Shown piece by piece: positions 1 to 8,574 of a stretch of DNA of 57,013 nt (positions are counted from its first letter, which is position 1; every line of letters begins with the position of its first letter). The stretch is from positions 1-57,013 of the forward strand of contig CAYZXL010000026.1 in NCBI GenBank assembly GCA_964482435.1. Direction: 5' to 3'. This DNA comes from CAYZXL01 sp964482435 (GTDB lineage: Bacteria; Auribacterota; JABMQX01). The notes below the pieces were generated by a model, which was given only the letters and a program-made list of their open reading frames with translations, had not been told where the DNA came from and searched no databases. A program made the position numbers and the translations under genes.

Positions 1-2405
1 CAGCGACAACCGCTTCACCAAAACAAGGGCTTTTCGGCTGTGTCTCTAGGGCGACTCCCGAGCCGAAGCACGTATCTTTCAGGAAGGACCCGTCGTACGT
101 ACTCCGGCTGCTGTTGGTGCTGATCACGACCTTCCCTCTGACGCCGTAAAGCCACCAGGGGCTGCTGATCTGCATTGAGACCCCTCTATCCGAGGTGAAG
201 CGGCAAACGGCGCCGCAAACGCGCACCCCGTTGGACTGGATGTAGCCCAACAGGCCGGCTGTCAGGTTCACGGGCATCGTGTCGCTGCTCGGCCGGAACG
301 CGACCACCACGGCGGGGTTAAGCTCGATACCCCATGCGTTAGGCGGCGGCTCGGTGAAATTGCCCACGGTTACATCGTGGGTGAGCACGTAGTCCACGCG
401 GCAGTGGTGGTACCCGATGTCCACCTGGCCGGTATCTGGGAACCCCCTCTCCCAGTACCTCCACACGCCCCACCCGATGACCTCTGGAACGTCCTCGCGC
501 GGTGCGTTGACGGTTTTCCAGAGGTCGAAGAGGCCCGCGGCGGTTGCGCTGCGGCTTCCGGCGTTCCTCAACTGGCCGCCGCCGGGGTTGTTCGTGTTAA
601 GGAAGTAGTTTCCTATGGTTGTCGGTTGGTAGGGGTTTGCCGTAACCATGATGGGGGAGGACCCGAACCGGCCACCGGAGACCTGATAGAAGCCGTTGTT
701 CGTGATTGTGGCATGATACTCGTTGTTGCTCGTTATGCCTGTCGTGCAGTTTGAGAAAAGGTTGTCTTTGATTGTCACAGAGGAGGAGGAGAGGTCCGCA
801 ATCCCGCAGGCCGCGCTGTCGATGGTATTATTCGTATAAACCGCGCTGGAGACGCTGGACTCGTAGATGGTATACACCGGGCCACAGGACACCATCAGGT
901 TGTTGTGGATGGTGGCCGAGCACGACTGGATATACATCGCGAGGTCCATGTCGTTGAAGATGTTGTGCGCGACCGCCTGGTTGAGAGTCTTGCGAAGGCC
1001 GATGCCGGTATAACCGTGGCCGAACTTGCAGTACTGGATAACCGAGTCCGCTGAGGAGCCACTGGAAATATCGAGGACGCGGTCCCAGCGACCCGTCGGT
1101 GCGCCGGGGATTGTCTCACCGCAGTTGGTGTCGCTTGCATTCGTAAATGCGATGTAGCTGTAAGGCTCGCCCTTGGCGATGACCTTTCCACTCGTGACTG
1201 CTATCTTGGTGAAAGGATTGAGCTTGACCGTCGTGCCCGGCAGGATGGTAAGGGTGGTGCCCCTCACGGTGAGGGTGGCAGTTATCCAGTAGGTGAACCT
1301 CGGCTCCCAGGTCTCGGGTCCGGTTATGGTGCCGCTTCTCTGGACGTAGTCCCAGAGGACCGGGTACGATAAGCCGTCCTTGAAGAAGTACGACCCCGGC
1401 AAGGATTCCACGAGGTAGGCAGAGCCGGTTCGAGGGTCTTTCAGGAGGCGCTTTTCAGCCAGTGTTTGGTTCGCGGGGTTCCTGGATGGCGACGAGTCCG
1501 TGACTGCCGACTCACAGAACGCATGAATAAGGTCGCTGCTTTCGAGCCCGCTCCCGTCCGTCCGGCAGAATGAGATGCAGCCTCCACTGGAAGGAGGGCT
1601 GAGGAGGCCTGCGGGAGCCGCATCAATCGGTTCCCCTTCAACGAACACCTTAAGCCCCGAGTTCGTGAGGTACTCGTCGAGGTTTATTTGCGTGTAGAGA
1701 TAAACGCCGGTTCTGGCGGGATCGAAACCCGGAGGAAGCACGGGCCGTTGGGCCATGACGAGGTTCTGGTGAAAGCCGCCGGTCTCGACGACATATTCGA
1801 GGCCGTAGCCGGCGCCGAAGGCGGAGGGAAAACGAATGACTGAAGCCGAGCCTGGCACGATGAATCCCGTTGCGCTCGGATTGAGGACGGCAAGGTGAGC
1901 TTCGTTCGCGCCGTCGGAGATCATCAGATAAGCGGGGCGTAGGAGAAGCTCCTTCCCATCCACTATGTATCCAAGCCCGGCCCCGATGGTCTTTCCGATA
2001 GAGAGACCGTACGCGCACCGGTCAATGACGAAACCGTCCGATGTTTCGCGCCATTCCGCGATGGAAGGGATGAACTTCCCGGCCGTGTCTCGATAGCAGA
2101 GCCCAGAACCTTTCTCGTGAATGCAGGACTTGATCGTCTCCACCGTCGTTCTGCCATCCGGATGCATCGTCTCAACCTCTTTCGCGATCTCCCACACGCG
2201 AGTATGCTCATCCCTCTGCTCGATAAGCTCAACGAGAGGACCCTCGGTTATGGCCCTCACGCCGGTGGTCCCATCGGCTGCCATCTCGCCGCTCGTCGCG
2301 GCTCTAAGTTGCCCCCCCCTCAAGGACTTCCAGAACAAAAAAGACGGCTCCGGCAAGAATGATCGCGGTGAGAATAGCCCCTTTGGTCAAGTTTGCCCCT
2401 TTCAT
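1..2405 (-). CDS. Exported right-handed beta-helix repeat protein, 3' end beyond the window, frame broken at a G8 tract
   Basis: Reading leftward from ATG 2405 gives MKGANLTKGAILTAIILAGA, a signal or membrane-anchor segment preceded by the strong Shine-Dalgarno GGAGGAGGGG. That frame stops at 2304. One base out of phase, from the G8 tract to position 1, there is an uninterrupted frame of about 770 codons. It has beta-helix-like Asn/Thr/Ser-rich rungs near 700-1300 (for example TNNTIDSAACGIADLSSSS and TIKDNLFSNCTTGITSNN) and a DIGYHH motif near 400, a signature often seen at the end of such repeats in large surface proteins. Removing one G joins signal and body. Without the shift the body would need an internal start (ATG 2284) with a weak ribosome site and no signal peptide. 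Family assignment is by eye; substrate or partner is unknown. The frame break may be a sequencing error, a mutation or phase variation. Confidence 0.72.
2312..2319. repeat. Homopolymer C8 (G8 on the coding strand) at the frame break
   Basis: Eight consecutive C on the plus strand lie about 30 codons into the leftward beta-helix gene. Seven G would keep the signal peptide and the long downstream frame together; eight put a stop 9 bases later. Confidence 0.95.
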
Positions 2406-2614
2406 GGGTTGCCCCTCCTCCGTTTCGCCGTCAATTCGATACACTTCCGAACAATCCACTACTCTTTCTATAATGCGCGCGCCCCCGCCCGAAGTCAAGC
2501 GATTTCCTTCCGCCATGTGGGGGAACCGTGGACCTTCTACATGCCATACAAGCGTGCCCCCGCGCGATTCCATTCCCGATTTTGTTAAGGCGATACAGGA
2601 GAACTCAGACCTTG

Positions 2615-2620
2615 TATAAT
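2615..2620 (+). promoter_or_regulatory. Consensus -10 box TATAAT before the DUF1848 gene
   Basis: A perfect TATAAT sits 19 bases before the ATG at 2639. No good -35 box is found at 16-18 bases. A transcript starting near 2627 would have a very short leader holding the AAGGCAGG ribosome site. Confidence 0.4.
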
Positions 2621-2638
2621 CTCCAAGGCAGGTTTCCC

Positions 2639-3478
2639 ATGGCGGACCCTGAGAATCGGAGACTGTCCGGTGCGCTTCATTTGCCAGGAGGGGAAGAGGT
2701 GAAGGTCATTTCTGCTTCCAGAAGGGTTGATTTAGTCGGCGGGTATCCCGATTTATTTGCCGAGCTGCTCGACAAAAAGGCGCCGCCGGAATCCGTCCAC
2801 ACGCTGGTCATCTGGACGAAGTCGCCGCGGAACTTGCTTTTCCATCCGGTCCTCTCCGGGAAAATCGGGAATTACGAGAACCTATTTTTGCATCTGGCGG
2901 TCACCGGAATGGGCGGCTCTCTCCTTGAGCCGAACATTCCTCCTCCGGGCGAGGTCGTGGAGCTTCTTCCCTCTCTCATTCGGCTGGTTGGCGGCCCCGA
3001 GCACATTTGTCTGCGCTTTGACCCGATTGTGCATCTGCGGATGTCCGACGGGTCGGCTTATTCGAACATCGGCATGTTTGAGGAAATTATCAGGCCCGCG
3101 GCAAGACTCGCCGTACGGGATGTAACGATAAGCTGGATGAGCGAATACAGAAAGGTCATCTCGCACCTGAAAAAAAAGGGAATCGCTCCGCTGACGCCCT
3201 CCGACGAGGAGAAGAGGAAGGAACTCGGTTTTCTTCTCGACACGATAACGAAGTATGGGGGAAGGCTGCACGGGTGCTGCGAGCCGATTATGGAGCGGTC
3301 TCAGTGCATTGACGGTTCGCTTCTAAGCGCGCTGCATCCCCGCGGGATTGCATGCTCGACGAAAAGAGCTTGCGGCCAGAGGGAGCTTTGCGGCTGCACG
3401 GAGAGTTACGACATCGGTGCTTACAGGCTATGCCCGCATGGCTGTCTCTACTGCTATGCGAACCCGAAAGTGGAGTAG
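2639..3478 (+). CDS. DUF1848 family protein, probable Fe-S protein
   Basis: The 279-residue product begins MADPENRR at ATG 2639, behind AAGGCAGG. The upstream GTG at 2528 would add 37 unrelated residues. The motif SASRRVDLVGGYPDLFAELL and the C-terminal cysteine cluster (HGCCEPI, CSTKRACG, then CPHGCLYCYANPK at the end) are typical of DUF1848. The final CxxxCxxC resembles a radical-SAM-like cluster ligand set, and the family is thought to bind iron-sulfur; its reaction is not established. It stands alone between the divergent beta-helix gene and the convergent diguanylate cyclase, so context gives no role. Confidence 0.85.
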   Translation: MADPENRRLSGALHLPGGEEVKVISASRRVDLVGGYPDLFAELLDKKAPPESVHTLVIWTKSPRNLLFHPVLSGKIGNYENLFLHLAVTGMGGSLLEPNIPPPGEVVELLPSLIRLVGGPEHICLRFDPIVHLRMSDGSAYSNIGMFEEIIRPAARLAVRDVTISWMSEYRKVISHLKKKGIAPLTPSDEEKRKELGFLLDTITKYGGRLHGCCEPIMERSQCIDGSLLSALHPRGIACSTKRACGQRELCGCTESYDIGAYRLCPHGCLYCYANPKVE

Positions 3479-3529
3479 GGGGGCTTGGGGAAAATCCCAC
3501 CCGGGAGGGACGGGCTGTTCTGAGGACGA

Positions 3530-4576
3530 CTAATCCGTCGAATAAGCGACAACTCGATTCCGACCGATGGATTTCGCCTTGTAGAGGGCCTTGTCCGCCG
3601 CGGATAGGAACTCCTCAAGGTTGCTGCAATCTGCGCGGAGCATCGAGACGCCGATGCTTATCGTCAGGGCGCCGTTGGGCTGGGCTGATTCGCCCGGAAA
3701 CTCTTGCTTTTCCACTGCGCTTCGGATTCGCTCGGCTACGTAGGTGGCGCTTTCGGCGGTCGTCTCAGGAAGGATTATGACAAACTCCTCCCCCCCGTAG
3801 CGGAACGGAAGGTCCGTTTCGCGGACGGAGTTGCGGATTATCGCTCCTATCGTAGCGAGGGCTCTATCGCCCGCGGGGTGACCCGCGGTGTCGTTGAAGT
3901 GCTTGAAGAAATCAATATCAATCATCGCCAAAGCGAGGTCTCGTCCAAACCTCTTGGTGCGGGCAATCTCGTGCCCCACGCGGTCGTCAAAATACCTGCG
4001 GTTGTAGAGGCCGGTGAGGGCGTCTTCGATGGAAATCTGATGGAGCTTCTGGTTGGCCTCTCTCAGCTTGCTGTTGAGGAGCTGTATTTGCTCGTTATAG
4101 GCTTTCAGCTCGCTCATCTGCTGCTTCGTGATTTCCACAAGTCGCGTTACCACACTGGGGATTCGGTCAATCTCATCGGTGGACTTGAGCTGGAAAGATG
4201 CCCCGACGGGGTCATTTTCCCTGTGGAGACGGTCAATTATCTCGACAGCCTTGCCCACTTTTGCCCAGACCTCTTTCATTACCATCCAGCCGAGAAGGGC
4301 GATTCCGAGAGCCATAACCCCAAGCGACGCCGTCCACACCGCGTCCATTTTGTCGTGCAGGACCACGGTAGCGTATATGATGTAAACCATCACCAGAAGC
4401 GGTATGACAGTCGTCAGGCCGTAGATGACGGCGATCCTGACTCGGGACCTCTTAGCGAAGTCCGGTGACCCACCGGGTCTTGGCTCGGCTGCGGTGTCAT
4501 GCGGCGGAGCCTTGGAAGGAAAGGCGCTAAGCGCCTTGTCCGGTGAGATTCCGAGATATGTTTCCGTTCCCTGCAT
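3530..4576 (-). CDS. Membrane-bound diguanylate cyclase (GGDEF)
   Basis: 348 residues. Two membrane helices (about 47-70 and 80-101) are followed by a HAMP-like/coiled segment (about 105-182) and a GGDEF domain with DALTGLYNRRYF, the active-site GGEEF at 261-265 and an inhibitory-site RETD at 252-255. It should make cyclic-di-GMP from two GTP and be feedback inhibited. The ATG at 4576 follows GAGGG. It is the last gene of the leftward kdsD-kdsC-lptCA-lptB group, 30 bases after lptB, so it may be co-transcribed. In many bacteria rpoN follows lptB; here a cyclase takes that place. No sensory domain is visible besides the short inter-helix loop. Confidence 0.93.
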   Translation of the reverse strand: MQGTETYLGISPDKALSAFPSKAPPHDTAAEPRPGGSPDFAKRSRVRIAVIYGLTTVIPLLVMVYIIYATVVLHDKMDAVWTASLGVMALGIALLGWMVMKEVWAKVGKAVEIIDRLHRENDPVGASFQLKSTDEIDRIPSVVTRLVEITKQQMSELKAYNEQIQLLNSKLREANQKLHQISIEDALTGLYNRRYFDDRVGHEIARTKRFGRDLALAMIDIDFFKHFNDTAGHPAGDRALATIGAIIRNSVRETDLPFRYGGEEFVIILPETTAESATYVAERIRSAVEKQEFPGESAQPNGALTISIGVSMLRADCSNLEEFLSAADKALYKAKSIGRNRVVAYSTD

Positions 4577-4606
4577 GGCAGTTACCCTCGTTCCTATCGG
4601 GCATCT

Positions 4607-5416
4607 TCACATCGTAAACTGTTCCCCGAGATATATCTTCCTCGCTGTCGCATCGTTGATGAGGAATTCCGAGGTCCCGGAGCATTGGACCTGTCCCTCG
4701 TTGATTATGTAAGCTCTGTCCACGACGCTCAGTGTCTCCCGCACGCTGTGGTCAGTGAACAGAATCCCGATCCCTTTGTTTCGGAGGCTGCGGATGATTT
4801 GCTGCACGTCGAACACGGCAATCGGGTCAACCCCGGAAAACGGCTCGTCAAGCATGATGAATGACGGCGAAGTAACAAGCGCCCGGGTAATCTCCAACCT
4901 TCGCCGCTCGCCTCCGGAAAGCGTATATGCTTTTTGCTTGGCGAGGTGCGAGATGCCGAGTTCATCAAGGAAACCCGCAAGTTTCCTTTTCCGCTCCGCT
5001 CGGTCCGGCTCGATTGTCTCTAAGATGGCAAGCAAGTTCTCTTTGACTGTGAGGTTCTGAAACACCGACGGCTCCTGGGACAGAAAGCCCATCCCCAGCC
5101 TCGCCCGTTTGTGCATCGGAAACCCCGTAATGTCACATCCTCCGAAAAATACGCTGCCCTCGTCGGGGCGGATAAGGCCGATCACCATGTAGAAGGTCGT
5201 CGTCTTTCCGGCTCCGTTCTTCCCGAGCAGCCCGACAATCTCGCCCCGATTCACTACGATGTCAACCCGGTCCACGACCCTCCTCTTCCGAAAAGACTTG
5301 ACCAGAGTATCAGTTCTGAGAAGTTCGTTTTCGGGCGGACGGATTTCCGCGGAGGCATGCGCGGCATTGGTTGCTGCGGGATTTTTGCTCAATTCCCTTT
5401 TGGGCATCTTAGGCAA
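4607..5416 (-). CDS. lptB: LPS export ABC transporter ATP-binding protein LptB
   Basis: 269 residues. ABC ATPase with Walker A GKNGAGKT (65-72), Q-loop GFLSQEPSVF, signature LSGGERRRLEITRAL (from 166), Walker B FIMLDEPFSGVDP (from 186) and switch histidine in TDHSVRE (223). The Q-loop and FSGVDPIAV stretch are typical of LptB, which powers LPS extraction from the inner membrane with LptF, LptG and LptC. An N-terminal extension of about 30 residues, rich in Ala and Lys, precedes the usual start, so the true start could be internal. It lies 87 bases after the lptC-lptA fusion in the same direction. LptF/G are not in the window. Confidence 0.95.
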   Translation of the reverse strand: MPKMPKRELSKNPAATNAAHASAEIRPPENELLRTDTLVKSFRKRRVVDRVDIVVNRGEIVGLLGKNGAGKTTTFYMVIGLIRPDEGSVFFGGCDITGFPMHKRARLGMGFLSQEPSVFQNLTVKENLLAILETIEPDRAERKRKLAGFLDELGISHLAKQKAYTLSGGERRRLEITRALVTSPSFIMLDEPFSGVDPIAVFDVQQIIRSLRNKGIGILFTDHSVRETLSVVDRAYIINEGQVQCSGTSEFLINDATARKIYLGEQFTM

Positions 5417-5503
5417 CCGCTCCTCGTTTCGTTTTTTCCCGCACCTTCTGGTTCGCTGCGAAGAATTCCCCAGAAATGCAACCGGCTCTCTGTCATTCCT
5501 GCG

Positions 5504-6646
5504 TCATTTTCCTGAACCGGATTCGGGCTTTGGCTTGTCCGGTTTGGTCGCGGGAGGCTCCATGAAGCCAAGAAAACTCTTCCTATCAGGGTTGAAGTCA
5601 ATGACTTTGACCTGGCTGAGATCGCCTTTGAACTCGATGTCGTTCGTAGTTCGGTCAATAATCATTTGCTCGGCTTCTGCCTGAAATTTCTGCTCTTCGT
5701 CCCTGTACACAACTTTCTTGCCAGTTTTGGGGTCGTAGTAAAGGTGGATGGTGTTGGTCGCGGCGTCGTACTCGGCTTTCGCGCAGCGAGCTTGCTTTTT
5801 CCCCTCGACCTGGTCAATCTTGACGTCGCCGGTGCAAATGACCCTCTTCACTCCCTTCAACTTCGGGTCCTTCTTTGTCTCCTCCTGGCTATAGTTGAGA
5901 GCTTCCATTCTCTCGGCGGAGATTGTTCCACTGTCGTCTTTTGCAAGGACTTCTCCGGTGAAGATTGCGAGGTTTTGTTTCGACAGTAGTCGCAGTTCGC
6001 GGGAAGTGATAACAAGGGGAGACTTCTTTTTCTTTTTCGCCTTTCCCTCGTCCTTTTTTGTCGCCCTTGGGGGACCGCTCGTCCGGTCTGGGGCGGACGG
6101 AGCAATTTGCCTTTTCTCAGCCTCTTCCCGGTCAATCTGCGTCGTCACTCCGCCGGAGAACTGTGCGTCATTCGTTGCCATTTCCATCAGCATTCCATGG
6201 GACTCGATTCTGGCCCAGGGCGCTTTCAGAACCACGTCGTCATTCGTGGAGAGAACGCGTTTTTCCTTATTGAACAGGACGGTCTCAGACGAAAGCTCCA
6301 TCGGCTCGCCGCGGTCAACCATCTCGCCCCGAAAACCGAAAATCTTATCGGTGTTGGCATCCACGGAAACCGCCTTGTCCCCCTTCACTTTCCACTGGTA
6401 CTTCCCCTTCTCGCCGGGGATTGGCAGCCGGAATTCAAAGTCCTCCCGGGAGATTCTCGGCACCATAGTAGATGCGTCGTCTGACGGAGCAGCTTTTTCG
6501 CGGCGGACTTCTCGTCGGGCAGCGGTTATGTCAGTTTTCTTGACCCACAATAGAGCCATGAGCATCGCCGCAGCCCCCCATACCGCGAGCAGCAACATAG
6601 CCTTACCCGCAAGTCCCAGCGGCCTTTGCCGCACGGCTTCGTTCAT
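5504..6646 (-). CDS. Fused LptC-LptA periplasmic LPS bridge protein
   Basis: 380 residues. An N-terminal helix (about 14-35) anchors it in the inner membrane. Residues about 60-175 look like LptC (beta strands ending LKAPWARIESHGMLMEM). A charged linker, PRATKKDEGKAKKKKKSP (193-210), leads to a second beta-rich domain (about 211-355) with the OstA/LptA pattern (VITSRELRLLSKQNLAIFTG, then VICTGDVKIDQ). In the canonical system LptC (membrane) hands LPS to soluble LptA; one chain here would do both. The start overlaps the kdsC stop as ATGA with AAGGAG upstream, implying translational coupling. The family assignment is by motif and neighbours; sequence conservation in LptC/A is low. Confidence 0.8.
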   Translation of the reverse strand: MNEAVRQRPLGLAGKAMLLLAVWGAAAMLMALLWVKKTDITAARREVRREKAAPSDDASTMVPRISREDFEFRLPIPGEKGKYQWKVKGDKAVSVDANTDKIFGFRGEMVDRGEPMELSSETVLFNKEKRVLSTNDDVVLKAPWARIESHGMLMEMATNDAQFSGGVTTQIDREEAEKRQIAPSAPDRTSGPPRATKKDEGKAKKKKKSPLVITSRELRLLSKQNLAIFTGEVLAKDDSGTISAERMEALNYSQEETKKDPKLKGVKRVICTGDVKIDQVEGKKQARCAKAEYDAATNTIHLYYDPKTGKKVVYRDEEQKFQAEAEQMIIDRTTNDIEFKGDLSQVKVIDFNPDRKSFLGFMEPPATKPDKPKPESGSGK

Positions 6647-7173
6647 CTTTCGCTCCTTTCAGAAGAGACCCTTGCAGCCGCCTGCTCCCAGAGTCCAGCG
6701 GATTTCAGAATGAAGTCAATGACTTCGCGTACGGCCCCTTTTCCACCCGGGTTTTCTGTAACGCGCTTGGCAGCCTTCTTCACTTCCTCTGCGGCATCGG
6801 CGACGGCGCAAGACAGCCCCGCTCTCTGAAGCGGCGGGATGTCCGAAAGGTCGTCTCCGACGTAGCATACTTCATCATCCTTAAGGGAGAACCTTTTCAA
6901 TAACGACTCATAGACCGCCAGCTTGTTGGCAACTCCCTGGTGAACCTCCTCCACGCGGAGGTCCTTTGCACGGTTGGCAACCGCCTGGGAATACCGGCCG
7001 GACAGAAAAGCGACTTTTAGGCCCGCCGAAAGCGCGAGGGTGACGCCGAGTCCGTCGCGGACGTTGAAAATCTTGAGTTCTTCCCCGGAGTCGCCGACGA
7101 TGAGGCTTCCATCGGTCAAAACGCCGTCCACGTCGAGGATAACCAGTTTAATCATCTTTGCCTTTTCGACCAT
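6643..7173 (-). CDS. kdsC: 3-deoxy-D-manno-octulosonate-8-phosphate phosphatase KdsC
   Basis: 176 residues from ATG 7173, which has GGGAG 8 bases upstream; a GTG at 7206 overlapping the kdsD stop is less likely. HAD-superfamily C0-type phosphatase: motif I LDVDGVLTDG (nucleophile D14, D16), motif II SGR (58-60), conserved K84, motif III GDDLSD (106-111). It removes phosphate from Kdo-8-phosphate on the way to lipid A-Kdo. It lies just after kdsD (previous step) and overlaps the lptC-lptA fusion by 4 bases. Length is normal for the tetrameric, cap-less KdsC family. Confidence 0.95.
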   Translation of the reverse strand: MVEKAKMIKLVILDVDGVLTDGSLIVGDSGEELKIFNVRDGLGVTLALSAGLKVAFLSGRYSQAVANRAKDLRVEEVHQGVANKLAVYESLLKRFSLKDDEVCYVGDDLSDIPPLQRAGLSCAVADAAEEVKKAAKRVTENPGGKGAVREVIDFILKSAGLWEQAAARVSSERSER

Positions 7174-7202
7174 GGTGTTCTCCCAGGGCGCCGGGCCAGC
7201 CC

Positions 7203-8222
7203 TCACGCCAGACCGAGCAAATCCCTTTCGTCAACCATTCCGACGGGTCTGCAATTGTTGTCGGTTACAACCAATGCCCCGACATCCTTTTCCTTGACCA
7301 CCCGGAGGGCTTCCGCAACGAGCGTTTCCGGGCTGACGGTGACCGGATTCCTGGTCATAAACACGTCAATCTCTTTGTGCGCAGCTTCCTGGTCTTTGAC
7401 GACTGCTCGCCTCAAATCCCCGTCTGTAAAGACGCCGATCAGCACCCCGTCGGCATTGACCACAGAGACAATGCCCGCATGCGCTTTGGTGATTTCGTGA
7501 AGAGCGTCAATGACCTTCGTGCCGCTGCGAACGATCGGACAGGCCTTTTTGTGCCTCATGACGTGTTTTATTTTCAATATTCTCCGGCCGATTGAGCCGC
7601 CAGGATGGTAGTAGGCGTAATCCTCGAGGCTCAGCCCCTTTGTATCCAGCAAGGCCATAGCTAAAGCGTCCCCCATCGCCAGAGCTGCCGCCGAGCTGGC
7701 TGTCGGGACGAGATTCATGGGGCAGGCTTCCCGCTTGACGGAGATGTCGAGGGTCAGGTCGCTGCTCCGGGCAAGCGTTGATTCGGGGTCGCCTGTCAGA
7801 GAGACGATTTTTGCCCCGATTTTCTTTACGGTGTTGAGGAGGGTGACGACTTTCATCACTTCGTCGGTCTCTCCGCTGTTGGAGATGGCGATAACTATGT
7901 CGTCTCTGGCAATCATTCCGAGGTCGCCGTGGAGCGCTTCTTCCGGGTGGACGAAATAGGCTGGGGTGCCGGTGCTTGACAGAGTCGTAGCGAGCTTCCG
8001 CCCCATGATGCCAGCCTTGCCCATGCCGGTAACGATGATTCGCCCATGACATTCAGACATCATCGCGATGACTGTTTCGAAATTCTGTCCCAGCTTCTTT
8101 CCAAGCGAGAGGACCGCCTCTGCCTCGATGGCGAAGACGTTTCTGGCAATCTTCGTTGCCCGGGGTTCGGCCCGTCTTTTGGCCGGGTTGGTGTTATTTT
8201 GTCGGCTCTTTCTTGGAGGCAT
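7203..8222 (-). CDS. kdsD: D-arabinose-5-phosphate isomerase KdsD/KpsF
   Basis: 339 residues: a SIS sugar-isomerase domain (about 40-190; GMGKAGIMGRKLATTLSSTG, SNSGETDEV, HPGGSIGRR) followed by two CBS domains (about 205-339). It converts ribulose-5-phosphate to arabinose-5-phosphate, the first committed step to Kdo. First gene of the leftward Kdo/Lpt operon, with a promoter at 8275-8303. Its stop is 30 bases before the kdsC ATG. The N-terminal 20 residues are Arg/Lys/Asn rich and probably a tail. kdsA and kdsB are not in the window. Confidence 0.95.
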   Translation of the reverse strand: MPPRKSRQNNTNPAKRRAEPRATKIARNVFAIEAEAVLSLGKKLGQNFETVIAMMSECHGRIIVTGMGKAGIMGRKLATTLSSTGTPAYFVHPEEALHGDLGMIARDDIVIAISNSGETDEVMKVVTLLNTVKKIGAKIVSLTGDPESTLARSSDLTLDISVKREACPMNLVPTASSAAALAMGDALAMALLDTKGLSLEDYAYYHPGGSIGRRILKIKHVMRHKKACPIVRSGTKVIDALHEITKAHAGIVSVVNADGVLIGVFTDGDLRRAVVKDQEAAHKEIDVFMTRNPVTVSPETLVAEALRVVKEKDVGALVVTDNNCRPVGMVDERDLLGLA

Positions 8223-8574
8223 TTGTCCTTCGCCTATCGGTCTTCGTTGGGTTTACTCTGCGCCCGACGGGAGAATACTAACACTGACCTCCCGCCCGGT
8301 CAACGCCTATCGCCGTGAACCTCGACGGGCCTTTTGTAAGGGCTGTTGGGCTTGGTTGCTTGCGAATGGGCATCGTTTGGCTTTTACCCAATCCCGTGGG
8401 AAGTGTTTGGTCTTCTGGCGACTGTTTCGCACGGCTCTGGCCAGGAGATTTGCGGCTCTGAAAACTCGGCTCAGGCAGATTGTTCTCCAGTCGCCGCCTG
8501 GCCGCAAGACGAAGCGAGCAAAGGACGGAACCGGACGTTCGGAAGACCTTCTGTCCTGGAATAGGCCATCACGG
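8223..8574. other. 352-base intergenic region
   Basis: Holds the kdsD promoter at its left end. I see no convincing gene or terminator in the rest; the small open frames here lack ribosome sites and recognisable motifs. Confidence 0.6.
8275..8303 (-). promoter_or_regulatory. Sigma-70 promoter of the kdsD operon
   Basis: Read leftward: TTGACC, 17-base spacer, TAGTAT. A start near 8268 gives a leader of about 46 bases to the kdsD ATG. The same TAGTAT -10 recurs before guaA and the gene at 32344. Confidence 0.65.
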
